64,000 nt of DNA from Nematocida parisii ERTm1 (taxonomy: Eukaryota; Microsporidia), in assembly GCF_000250985.1 (NCBI RefSeq), contig NW_013524652.1:62001-126000 (forward strand). Direction: 5' to 3'. Made by a program: the position numbers and the translations under genes. The notes under the pieces were generated by a model. That model did no database searches, was not told where the DNA came from, and saw only the letters and a list, made by a program, of their open reading frames with translations. Shown here in pieces: positions 19,357 through 28,003 of this stretch. Position 1 is the first letter of the stretch. Every line of letters starts with the position of its first letter.

Positions 19357-19908
19357 TTATCGGAGCATCTTGTTCCCTAAAGATGTACCCATTATTGTGC
19401 AACATATATCATTTAATTTAGAGTTTCCTCCAGAATATCCGTTCATAAAAATACTTCCAATCTTGGTGTAGCAGTCATTTCCCCATGAAGATCCATTTAG
19501 TCCAGTCATTCCAGCGAGTGGCTGCTGTTTATCTGGCATTCCAATGGAGTTGCAAACTAGCTGGATTCCGCTCATGGGTTGTTGCTGTTGTGGGGGAGAC
19601 ATGCCGCCCATAAAACCTATGTCTAGCATTCCATTTGACTGGTTCATTGGTGGTGGGCATAAACTGGTTCCCATATTATTTCCCATAGAACCTCCAGATG
19701 TCACGTGACAGTTTATATTAATGCCACCATCCATTCCATTACCGAGTCCATTTCCCATCCCATTGCCAATTGATAAATCTGGCAGCATTGATCCACCGGT
19801 ATTCGCACATGGGTTTATAGATGACATTGGCATGCATAATGGGGAGAACATGGCTTTAATTCCTGATATTATTAAAAGACTCAAATAAATTTTTCTAGTA
19901 GAACTCAT
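19357..19908 (-). CDS. Secreted Gly/Met/Asn-rich Cys-containing protein
   Basis: 183 residues with an N-terminal signal peptide (KIYLSLLIISGIKA, residues 6-19). The mature chain is rich in Gly, Met, Asn, Ser and Pro with nine cysteines. Low-complexity stretches include GNGMGNGLGNGMDGG and PPQQQQPM. No known domain is seen. The make-up suggests a structural, disulphide-linked extracellular protein such as a spore wall or tube component, which is inference. Confidence 0.6.
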   Translation of the reverse strand: MSSTRKIYLSLLIISGIKAMFSPLCMPMSSINPCANTGGSMLPDLSIGNGMGNGLGNGMDGGININCHVTSGGSMGNNMGTSLCPPPMNQSNGMLDIGFMGGMSPPQQQQPMSGIQLVCNSIGMPDKQQPLAGMTGLNGSSWGNDCYTKIGSIFMNGYSGGNSKLNDICCTIMGTSLGNKMLR

Positions 19909-20526
19909 TATGTTTTTTCTTTGTTACCAGCTATTTATACTTTGCCATTGCAACTTGGTTTTAGTGCATGCAATTTCCTCCGGTCTATTTTGCTTAGGCT
20001 TCGATTAAAGAATACACTATTTTATTCCATATGAAATTAGGTATCTAGGCATATCAAAGTTTAGGATTATTTGCTGAAACAAAAAATTCTAGTCTTATAT
20101 TAGCACAAATGGACCCTCTTTCTATTTATATAGCACTTTTGTATTTGAAAATATTCTCACACATAATTTTAGTGAGTCCCAAAATAACCCAAAAAATTCC
20201 AAGCTTAATGCATTTCGCCAAACAGTTTTAATACACAATACACCACAGAATATCCGAAGTATCAGATACAGCCAATTCACTCTACACAGACTAGAAACAT
20301 TCTTAACAGATTTTTTTCGAAATACCCCGAAATTATGCTAAAGTGCACATAACTCGTGATTTTATACTAATTTAACCAAGAACATCATATGATCAATTTC
20401 ATTTTATTACTTTATTCTGTAGACTTCTCCTTTTTATTCTATTTTCCGTTGAATTCTTAGTTATTCAGAATATTTCATAATAAGAGCAGCAAAGCTTTTT
20501 AACTTTTTTATTTTTGTAGCCCCAGA
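19909..20526. other. Intergenic, 618 bp, no gene seen
   Basis: AT-rich, with degenerate ACCC motifs (AAATAACCCAAAA near 20182 and CCCCGAAATT near 20326). The last bases hold CCCC just before the eL43 start. No gene or RNA recognised. Confidence 0.4.
20520..20523 (+). promoter_or_regulatory. CCCC next to eL43 start
   Basis: Four C in an AT-rich leader, three bases before the ATG. It fits the start-proximal C-run pattern seen at other ribosomal protein genes here. Confidence 0.45.
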
Positions 20527-20805
20527 ATGTCCCAAAAGACCAAGAAAGTAGGAATAGTTGGAAAGTACGGTGTGAGATACGGAGTGTCTCTTCGTAAGAG
20601 AGTGAAAGTCTCTGAAATAACCCAGCACGCAAAATACACATGCGAGTTCTGTGGTAAGAAGAACGTAAAGAGAGAAGTAGTTGGTGTATGGAAGTGCAAA
20701 TCTTGTAATGTTGTAGTTGCAGGAGGTGCATACAATGTAGTAACTGTCCCAGGACAGTCTGCCAAGCAGCAAAACCAGAGATTAAAAGAGCTTATACAAA
20801 ACTAA
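20527..20805 (+). CDS. RPL43: 60S ribosomal protein eL43 (L37A)
   Basis: 92 residues, the normal length. The start [19 protein letters not shown] is the family signature. The zinc-binding knuckles are CEFCGKKN (CxxC) and CKSC, separated by the usual distance; VVAGGAYNV follows near the end. It is a zinc-ribbon protein of the large ribosomal subunit. CCCC lies just before the ATG. The gene is intact and intron-free. Confidence 0.95.
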   Translation: MSQKTKKVGIVGKYGVRYGVSLRKRVKVSEITQHAKYTCEFCGKKNVKREVVGVWKCKSCNVVVAGGAYNVVTVPGQSAKQQNQRLKELIQN

Positions 20806-20912
20806 TAAGAAGCAGGCATGACAGGATCATTTCGCTTAATAAATTCAGTTTAAAATATAGATTTATTTCTATTCTGGGCTATCCTCTGTCATAAATAACA
20901 TAATTCAAGTAT

Positions 20913-22808
20913 TTATATGGCTAAATATTCTGACGAGTTTTTTTCTGTTATTTTAAGCATATGTTCTATAAGATCATTGGATATCTCTTCAGAGACTATA
21001 GAGTCTCCTTTATATGCTGGGTGTGCAGCAACAAATTTTCGCATAAATGTGGCCACACTTGTTTTTTTTCCACACACTCTATCCTCTATGAACTGGAGGT
21101 ATGGCATAACAGAATTTATGACAGATGGTGTATATTCTGCGAGGTATGCTTTTATTCCCCCAAGAATTCCTATGTAGCCGTCTGTGCCCATAAATATCTC
21201 TTTAATTGTTCCCTTCTTAATTATCGGGGCCTCATCTGAGAATATATTCTCTCTATACCAGAAAGTCTGGGCGGTTTCTGCATTTATATAGTCCTGCAGG
21301 CAGGTCCTGCCTGCTCCCTGCTGGTCTGCGAACACAAAGTTTTCATCTACCTTTGAAATTGGGAGATAAAAATTCGCATTCAGAGAAAGCATCATTCTAG
21401 ATACTAGAACGACAAACACAGAATATGCTGCATTTTCAAAGGATGTGGGCTGTATTTCCATGGGTCTTGTTTCAACCATCCATCCTGTGTGGTTGTCGTT
21501 CGATGGTTTTGGTAATTTTAGTCGCATACTTCTCCAGTTGCTACTCTGAATATTCTCAAAATCATCCATTTCTGTTGAATCAGCATAGCACAGCACAGGG
21601 TCTCTTATGTACAATGAAGCCACGTGCTTTGCCATTGCACTGTCAACATTTGCTTCTAAAAGAGTTTTTAGCACAGACTCTTCTAGTGGTGGGGATATGT
21701 CATTGTATATTTTATCTAAGTGCTCAGGCATATCAGAGACATACAGATCAATTGAGGAGTATCTGCTTTTCTTTATGTGCGTCTCCTCCTTTCTACGGCA
21801 GTCAACAGAAGAGGCTATAATATTCCATCTTGTAGATGTTTCTATAAGCTTTCCTGATACAATAGATGTTGCTGCAGTAAGAAACAGTAGTAATGGGCAT
21901 ATTGCCCCGATGTTATCGTATAACTGCCGTGCCTCATCTAGTGACTCACTCTGCATGGTAATCTGGAGACAGGCACATCCCATCCCCTGGCCCATACTAT
22001 CAATAACAGCATGCCCTGCAGCGCTTGCCCCAGATAAATCATTTGAAGCCTTTTCTGAATTAGCAGTGCTTTCTATCTTTGCTAATGGGATTTCTATGGT
22101 GGAAAGTTTTCCTTTTCTCTTCTGAATGTTAACACTGAACCCAAAGAACCTCTCATGCGGGGTTATCGCAAAGTCTGGGTAGTGGACACTCTTTGTTATG
22201 TTGAATGAGGGATACTTTGCTAAGTTTAAAGTTTTTTCTAGCAAAGTGCCCTTAGAGGCCTCTTCTAAGACTGGCGGTTTATCATCTGAAGGATCTGTGC
22301 TGTTGAATATTTTCACCCAATTATTCACCCACTCATCCTTAGATAAACCTCCGGTGCCAAATGCAATGGGAGTTCCCAGTAAAGGAAAGCAAGGAAGAAA
22401 CAAAATAGATGCATCCTTTCCAAACTTTTTATGAAGCAGCTCTGTAATTGCACCCCGCCTGGTTTCTATCTTGCGCTCAAGTGCTGCCAGCTCCTTAAAT
22501 GTAGGTGAATACGGCTGCTTAGGAGTACTTTCAAGCATATACCCAGCATATTCTGGGTGCAATATAGTATCATTGCACACTAATTCGTTAATAAGCTGGT
22601 TAGTGCCCAATAAAAGAATCCAACTGCCTTTAATCTTAACTATCAGATGCTGCTCTAATTCCTCACCCCACAAGAATTCCTTCGTTCTGGGTGCAATCTG
22701 ACTTCTGTATATTCTAATAAAATGATTAATTCCCTTCTTTTTTATTTCTGATGCCTGAGCGCAGGTCTCTTCCCATGTTAGAATTTGGCTCTCTTTCAAC
22801 AATCCCAT
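20913..22808 (-). CDS. GSH1: Glutamate-cysteine ligase catalytic subunit
   Basis: 631 residues, close to the 630-680 of eukaryotic GCLC. Family marks: MGLL-x6-LTWEE at the start; GINHFIRIY (26-34); WGEELEQH (47-54); HPEYAGYMLESTP (84-96); DSMGQGMGCACLQITMQ (270-286); and YDNIGAICPLLLFLTAAT followed by a TRWNII stretch. SRYSSIDLYVSD and HPAY appear later. The enzyme joins Glu and Cys with ATP, the first step of glutathione synthesis in the cytosol. It implies a glutathione-based redox system. The active-site Cys of the GMGC-C-LQ region is present. The gene is convergent with eL43, 107 bp apart. Confidence 0.9.
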   Translation of the reverse strand: MGLLKESQILTWEETCAQASEIKKKGINHFIRIYRSQIAPRTKEFLWGEELEQHLIVKIKGSWILLLGTNQLINELVCNDTILHPEYAGYMLESTPKQPYSPTFKELAALERKIETRRGAITELLHKKFGKDASILFLPCFPLLGTPIAFGTGGLSKDEWVNNWVKIFNSTDPSDDKPPVLEEASKGTLLEKTLNLAKYPSFNITKSVHYPDFAITPHERFFGFSVNIQKRKGKLSTIEIPLAKIESTANSEKASNDLSGASAAGHAVIDSMGQGMGCACLQITMQSESLDEARQLYDNIGAICPLLLFLTAATSIVSGKLIETSTRWNIIASSVDCRRKEETHIKKSRYSSIDLYVSDMPEHLDKIYNDISPPLEESVLKTLLEANVDSAMAKHVASLYIRDPVLCYADSTEMDDFENIQSSNWRSMRLKLPKPSNDNHTGWMVETRPMEIQPTSFENAAYSVFVVLVSRMMLSLNANFYLPISKVDENFVFADQQGAGRTCLQDYINAETAQTFWYRENIFSDEAPIIKKGTIKEIFMGTDGYIGILGGIKAYLAEYTPSVINSVMPYLQFIEDRVCGKKTSVATFMRKFVAAHPAYKGDSIVSEEISNDLIEHMLKITEKNSSEYLAI

Positions 22809-23201
22809 ATGTAAATGAAAAAACTTTTTAATATTTATATTTATATTTATTTACCATATTGTTTACTTCACAAACAACATTAAAATTAGATTATTTGATT
22901 GTTCTACGTAAAGTAAATTCTTCTCATGGCAATAATTCTAGCAGTGCTAATTTTTATTTTTTAGATTTTTTTGCTTTATTCCTATTGTAAACCGTAGTAT
23001 TTTTAACTGGCAAAAGAGATACCAATTATTTTATCACAATTTTCTATTTATGGTAAACAAAATAACAACCGCAATAAAAAATTGATAAAAATTTCAGTTT
23101 GGGCTGGGATATATACCGATTCCAGTGGAAATATAAGTGTAGAATACCTCTGTTGCATTCTATGAATAGAAACTGTCATAATTCTGTAATTTATTTATTT
23201 C
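22809..23201. other. Intergenic, no gene seen
   Basis: Very AT-rich spacer between GCLC and the next minus-strand gene. Only short frames. Confidence 0.4.
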
Positions 23202-24098
23202 TTAGCTTCTAATCGACTGGAGTAACTCTTCTTTGCTCCATTTGTCAACTGTATACATACGAGACTTTATAAGAAGTAGCCACCTAATAAATTCATCTGG
23301 ATTATTTGTTCTGTAGGATATTTTACTGTTATACACATCCAATATAAAGAATTCATAGGATTTAATCTTTTCCTTAATGAACTCTCCCGTATTTACATTC
23401 TTTAGGATTAGCTCAGAGGGTGATCCATTCGTTATGTTAACTATGTCTAACTCCTTATGCAAATATATATTCTTAGAAGGCTTTTTCATACAGGTCAGGA
23501 ATGTTTTGCTGCTTTTAACTATAATAAAAAGCTTAGCTAGAGATATATCCACATTTAAAACCGTTTCTATTCCTTTTTTCTTGTCGGTTATTTTTGTTTC
23601 AAGAAAGGTTCCATTCAGCCTTAATGAAGACCTGTGCTTTTTCTTCTCCTTAACAACATCTATGGGCCCTATCACAGTTGCATATTTAAAGTCGTCTGGA
23701 GTTTTAACATCTTCTATATTAATTGTGTAATTTGGCAGAACTGTCTCTGGGACAAAAGGCGTGGCTGTGCCGTTCGGGCTTATTGATACAAGAACCTCTT
23801 CATTTCTAACTGATGTGGTTTCTTGTAGCTCTTCTGTTGTTACACCATTCCGAACGGTTTCTGTTATTTTTACTCTTCTTTCTTCTATCTTTCTTCTAAG
23901 CTTTTGTAGATTTGTTCTGTATAAGTCTATTGCAGTAAATTCAGTCTCTTTGGGCTCTGTGCTCTTATACAGTGAAAGAAGTAGCTGTGACTCTGCACTA
24001 TCATTCTTAAACCTGTTTTTCACTGCATTGTATCGAACAATCCCCGAATCTTCTAGTATGTTATTTATAATGTCCAGATCCTTCCTGCACTCTTCCAT
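23202..24098 (-). CDS. Unknown protein with PH-like C-terminal region
   Basis: 298 residues. The N-terminal ~100 are charged and helical. The C-terminal half has alternating beta-like segments ending with EFFILDVYNSKISYRTNNPDEF followed by IRWLLLIKSRM, the pattern of the last strand and helix of a PH domain (strand, then F-x-x-W-x-x-x-I helix). I cannot name a family. A phosphoinositide- or GTPase-binding adaptor is possible. Confidence 0.5.
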   Translation of the reverse strand: MEECRKDLDIINNILEDSGIVRYNAVKNRFKNDSAESQLLLSLYKSTEPKETEFTAIDLYRTNLQKLRRKIEERRVKITETVRNGVTTEELQETTSVRNEEVLVSISPNGTATPFVPETVLPNYTINIEDVKTPDDFKYATVIGPIDVVKEKKKHRSSLRLNGTFLETKITDKKKGIETVLNVDISLAKLFIIVKSSKTFLTCMKKPSKNIYLHKELDIVNITNGSPSELILKNVNTGEFIKEKIKSYEFFILDVYNSKISYRTNNPDEFIRWLLLIKSRMYTVDKWSKEELLQSIRS

Positions 24099-24446
24099 TA
24101 AGGGGCTATTCGTCCGCCATATATACGAAGTATGATTGGATGCCTTCTCTGTAAAATTTTAATTGGCTGATTATCCCCACCTAGAGCTTTTTCAAGATTT
24201 TTCTAGTATACTGCTCTGCGTATATTCCATTAAGCAACCCGAAAAACACAACCCCCTCCCTTTCAAATTATTTAATACTACCTAATCCATGCACACCCCT
24301 CTGTTTTTATATATTTGATGGTCTAAGTATACCTACTTTATAATCGATTTTAGATGGCTATTTATACTTTAGGCCGTATACCTGTAACTTATTCTGTAAA
24401 ATACTACGTCTGAGAACATTCTCACTCATACCCTAAAATTCGTATA
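24099..24446. other. Intergenic with AACCCGAAAAA element
   Basis: The recurrent motif appears as AACCCGAAAAA at 24236-24246. No gene seen. Confidence 0.4.
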
Positions 24447-25157
24447 TTATGTTAGTAATGACTGCATAAGTATGTGCGCCTGCTTTAATTGCGTATATTT
24501 TTGCATCTCTTCTTTGCTTATACTGGGCGGCTTGTTAAACCACTTGTCTATCTTCTCTTCTATTTTTTGAATTTTTGGGCTTGATAGGTGCACGTACTCC
24601 TTCCACTTGAAAATTATTTTAAGATCGTTCTTATATATTAAATACGAAATTATTTCTCGTACCTCTGCTGGAAGTGTTTCAGCAGTAAATGAGTCTATAA
24701 TCGCATAGGGCATTTCCACCTTTAAAAGTGCACTGTCTTCTGTGTGTGGTATAATTGAATTGTCAAATTGAAGGGTGTACAGAAAATATGTTATTTGCAA
24801 ATAGAACACTCCCATCTGAAAATTACAATTTTGGTCTAGCTGTGCTTCGTACCATACATTCAGCCGCTTGAGCAGATAAGAAAGAAAATCTCTTCGCATT
24901 CCGGCTGTCAGTTCTTTTTTTATTTCATCCGCAATCCATGAGTAGTCCGTGCTTGGCGTGTTTTCTATGGGTTTATTCAGTGCCTGATCAAGTATCCTTT
25001 TAAATACAGCTTTGGCTCGGCTCGGCAGTGACTTGGGCGTGTCCTGTTTCTTTGGCATAAAATTTAAAACTTTCCAAATTTCAGTTAAATACACAATTAA
25101 CACCACCATGCAGTAAGAGAATAAGACAGAAAATATCAGCATAAATCGGTGCAACAC
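24447..25157 (-). CDS. Unknown protein, possible N-terminal membrane anchor
   Basis: 236 residues from the outer Met; an inner Met at 25058 would give 203. Residues 5-28 of the long form are hydrophobic and could anchor it, but that DNA resembles an AT-rich leader, so the anchor may not be translated. The rest is helical and charged (FKRILDQAL, DWSW-like DYSWIADEIKKEL, KYTQLKQAHILMQSLL). No known domain is recognised. Confidence 0.5.
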   Translation of the reverse strand: MLHRFMLIFSVLFSYCMVVLIVYLTEIWKVLNFMPKKQDTPKSLPSRAKAVFKRILDQALNKPIENTPSTDYSWIADEIKKELTAGMRRDFLSYLLKRLNVWYEAQLDQNCNFQMGVFYLQITYFLYTLQFDNSIIPHTEDSALLKVEMPYAIIDSFTAETLPAEVREIISYLIYKNDLKIIFKWKEYVHLSSPKIQKIEEKIDKWFNKPPSISKEEMQKYTQLKQAHILMQSLLT

Positions 25158-25174
25158 TTCAATGAATTTTGGAT

Positions 25175-25198
25175 TATATCGGGTTATATCGGGTTTAT
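25175..25198. promoter_or_regulatory. Doubled TATATCGGGTT element
   Basis: Two copies of the recurrent motif 10 bp apart, between the unknown gene starting at 25157 and the importin alpha stop. Same composition as 27636-27652 and 57672-57697. Confidence 0.4.
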
Positions 25199-25232
25199 TT
25201 ATATTCCATATAAAGAAATAGATATTTATTAA

Positions 25233-26762
25233 TTATTGTCCATCAAAGTATCTTCTTATAATGGCTTCTGCTCCAGCAGCAACGGCGTAATTACTTGCAG
25301 ATTGTAATTCTTCAATGTAGCCCAAGAGCTCACAACTTTCAATCTCAACCGCAATCATGTTTTCTCCTCCAAAAGACTCTTTTTCTGCCCAGTTTAGCAG
25401 ACTTAAAATTGCATCAAGAATAACAGAAATAAGTTTGGCATCATTCACTACAGAGGAAAGGAAAGAAGAAAATCCTTGGATTACACCAGCCTCTGCCACT
25501 TCCTTTGCATGTGCTATGCCCTTGTCCACTTGAATCGTTGCATTGCATATGGCCCAGCAGGCTTCTGAACGGACTTGGCTGTCGGCTGTTTTCATTATAT
25601 TCACGAGTATTTCTAAAAATCCGTGCTTTATCACCTCGTCCACCTCATCTGGGGTACCTGCTGTTATATTTGAAATAAGCCAGCAAATCTCCTTCTTTAT
25701 CCTAGATGCCTTCTTATTCTCAAATGGTAAATTGATCAGGCCCTTTAATGTGCCCAGAATTCCGAGGCTCAGGATATAGTCAGTCTGTTCATCATCGTAC
25801 GTTGCTATGTTTCCAAATATTCTTATTATAGGAGAAAGCATTTGCTCTTTCAAGTGCAACTGCATAGTATCCCCCTTCATGGCTGTTTTATAGTACGCAG
25901 CCAGATGCTCAGCACATTCTGCCACAATCCCTGTTGAAATAACCATATTTGCCTGATTAGCACCTGCATCACACATGTAACTCAGTGCCCAGTACGCATC
26001 CACTATAATGTCTGTGTCTGTGGTGGAAATAAGCTTAATTATCACGGGAAGACACTTTTCAGTATGCCCAATGAACGGAGGAGGATTTCTTCCTCGGTTT
26101 AAGTTACTAATAGCCCAGGACAGGTTCCTTAGCAGAGGAATATTGATCTCGACCTTGTCCATTTCCTTATTTATCATATATATCATTGGATCCACTGCCT
26201 CCGCTTTAATCGCATGGTCTCTTCCTTCTTCACAGTCACCAGCTATGTTACTGATGCCCCAAATTGCCTGGTCCTGAAGAAGAAGGTTATCTATGTACAA
26301 CAACTTAACCAAATTTGGAAGGGCGCCCGACTTAACCACCGCCATAGTCTGTGCAGTATTCCCTGATGCAATATTTGTAAGCACCCACGCAGACTCGTGC
26401 ATAATTCGCACAGCAAGTTCTTCTGCCATGGTGGTGTATAAAGGATTGTCTGGGTTCATTAGCTTTGTGAAAATAGGAGTCAGCCCGTTCATCACCACAG
26501 TGTCAATAGGAGGACACCTTGCAGCACTCAGCAACCGTCTAAACTCTGTCACCCCCTTTATTATTTCAGTTGGATCTTTTGAATTTACTTGCTCAACTAG
26601 TAAACTAACTTTGCTTGTGGTTTCCTCACCAACAGATGCATGCGTGCGTTTTTTCTGAAGCATTCCGTCCCTCTTCTGAGTTCTTAGCTCGATTGCATTA
26701 CTTGCCCTGGTCTCTCTTTCCGACCTGGCACCTCTTCCACTATTCTTGTATCCGTGGTCCAT
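25233..26762 (-). CDS. SRP1: Importin alpha (karyopherin alpha)
   Basis: 509 residues. Residues 1-~60 are a basic importin-beta-binding segment (RGARSERETRASNAIELRTQKRDGML). The rest is a chain of armadillo repeats carrying the conserved W-x-x-x-N ladder used to grip nuclear localisation signals: WVLTNIASG, WGISNIAGD, WAISNLNRG, WALSYMCDA, WLISNITAG and WAICNATI. It carries NLS cargo to importin beta. Length is close to the 530 of fungal Srp1. It lies next to the RCC1 gene, another part of the same Ran-driven transport cycle, though the two genes are divergent and 1.2 kb apart. Confidence 0.95.
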   Translation of the reverse strand: MDHGYKNSGRGARSERETRASNAIELRTQKRDGMLQKKRTHASVGEETTSKVSLLVEQVNSKDPTEIIKGVTEFRRLLSAARCPPIDTVVMNGLTPIFTKLMNPDNPLYTTMAEELAVRIMHESAWVLTNIASGNTAQTMAVVKSGALPNLVKLLYIDNLLLQDQAIWGISNIAGDCEEGRDHAIKAEAVDPMIYMINKEMDKVEINIPLLRNLSWAISNLNRGRNPPPFIGHTEKCLPVIIKLISTTDTDIIVDAYWALSYMCDAGANQANMVISTGIVAECAEHLAAYYKTAMKGDTMQLHLKEQMLSPIIRIFGNIATYDDEQTDYILSLGILGTLKGLINLPFENKKASRIKKEICWLISNITAGTPDEVDEVIKHGFLEILVNIMKTADSQVRSEACWAICNATIQVDKGIAHAKEVAEAGVIQGFSSFLSSVVNDAKLISVILDAILSLLNWAEKESFGGENMIAVEIESCELLGYIEELQSASNYAVAAGAEAIIRRYFDGQ

Positions 26763-27434
26763 AACTGTATAAAGTAAAAGAAAAATATTTAAATAGAAAC
26801 AAGCTCATCCGTGATATTTAATTGGGAAATTCCCTTTATTACGAATACTCCAAAAATGAATTTCTTAAACCACTGGGCATTCGTGGAGTATGAGTAAGTG
26901 CACCAGCACACACTCTCCCATTTTTGTTGTAATAAGTCGTAATATAAATATTCAGAAACCACTTGAAAATATCCTAAATTATATCAAATATTCATTAATA
27001 AAGGATAATACTGGATACTAATTCGGGTTATATACTGTGAGTAAATACTACTCCGTATAAACCACTGTTTACTATGAAATTCTTGTTATTTTATGAATAA
27101 CCCGACCTAACCCTAATATTTTATGGCATAATAATAATAATTTGGTACTACTGCATTTTGTCTACTAAAACATATTATACATAGCTTTAAATATTATGTG
27201 TATTATTTAAAAAAAATAAGAAAAATAATGTACTCAATGCATAAAATATAATATTTAATGTTAAGTGTGTAATTAATAATATAATTAATACACAATATGT
27301 AATAATTAATGACACATGAAAAGTTTAAAATTTATAGCACATTAAGTAATTAATAACAGATAGTACACAATGTGTATAAATTACTAAGTCCATAATGAAT
27401 TAGTCAGAATATACTCCAAATAAACTCGTATAGT
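26763..27434. other. Intergenic, AT-rich with motif copies
   Basis: Part of a 1.2-kb spacer. Recurrent motif copies: ATTCGGGTTATAT (27021-27033) and TAACCCGA (27098-27105). Around 27240-27370 the sequence is nearly pure A/T with loose repeats of TAATTAAT and ACACAAT type. No gene seen. Confidence 0.4.
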
Positions 27435-27530
27435 ATGCATTATACAGCAGAGTATTTTATTGTATGCGGATTATTCCTTTTTCTATTATATATTGTAATA
27501 GGTATAGCAGTGTATACAGTAGAAAAGTGA
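27435..27530 (+). CDS. Possible 31-residue membrane peptide
   Basis: An ATG-to-TGA frame that codes a single hydrophobic helix (IVCGLFLFLLYIVIGIAVY) with short ends. Size and pattern resemble tiny ER membrane subunits, but I recognise no family and AT-rich DNA easily gives such peptides by chance. Listed only as a candidate. Confidence 0.15.
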   Translation: MHYTAEYFIVCGLFLFLLYIVIGIAVYTVEK

Positions 27531-28003
27531 CTAATGCAGTATTAAGTACACATTGTGTTAATAGTTTTAGCACCCCGATATAACCCAGAATTTATAATAA
27601 CAAGTAAATATGCAACAATGTGTTATAAATAATGCTATAACCCGATATAACCTAAATACTAGAATATATTATGCTATGTGTTATATATTCTGCACAAGCA
27701 CGCACTCGTTCGAAATAACTCCGGCCCCGAATGGGCTTCTTTTTCGAACGAGCGCCCTTTTTATATTTTTATTTTGTTCGTAAGGGAAGACAGGAAGCCT
27801 CTAAAACCATCAGAAAAATAAAAATCAATATCAACTATTACTTCGCGGTTTCTTTCTTATTCGCACAGTGCCAGGAAGATAATTGTCCGGGTGAGTCTCT
27901 GACACAAACAGTATCAGGCACTCTTGGACCTCAAAGGAGTACATTTCCATATATGGAAAGCGCAATTTTCGCATGCATAAATAGAATTTATTTTTGCACT
28001 TCC
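27531..28003. other. GC-rich, hairpin-rich leader region upstream of RCC1
   Basis: Motif copies TATAACCCGATATAACC at 27636-27652 and a CCCCGATATAACCC stretch near 27573. From ~27695 the DNA becomes GC-rich and holds three inverted repeats: arms 27702-27715/27742-27755 (13 of 14 pairs, 26-nt loop), a GTCC...GGAC stem at 27885-27929, and a perfect 16-bp palindrome at 27944-27959. The frame stays open from 27731 into RCC1 but its translation looks non-coding. It could be a 5' leader or a small structured RNA. Confidence 0.4.

Noticed and set aside
20461-20772. Minus-strand frames opposite eL43
   Set aside because: Antisense of a well-matched ribosomal protein gene.
27702-27755. tRNA-like reading of the GTTCGAAA hairpin
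   Set aside because: No cloverleaf or anticodon arm can be formed; the stem is a single long inverted repeat.
27731-28003. Upstream extension of the RCC1 frame from the Met at 27731
   Set aside because: The added 91 residues show no RCC1 similarity, the DNA looks like a structured leader, and the Met at 28004 follows a typical AT-rich leader.
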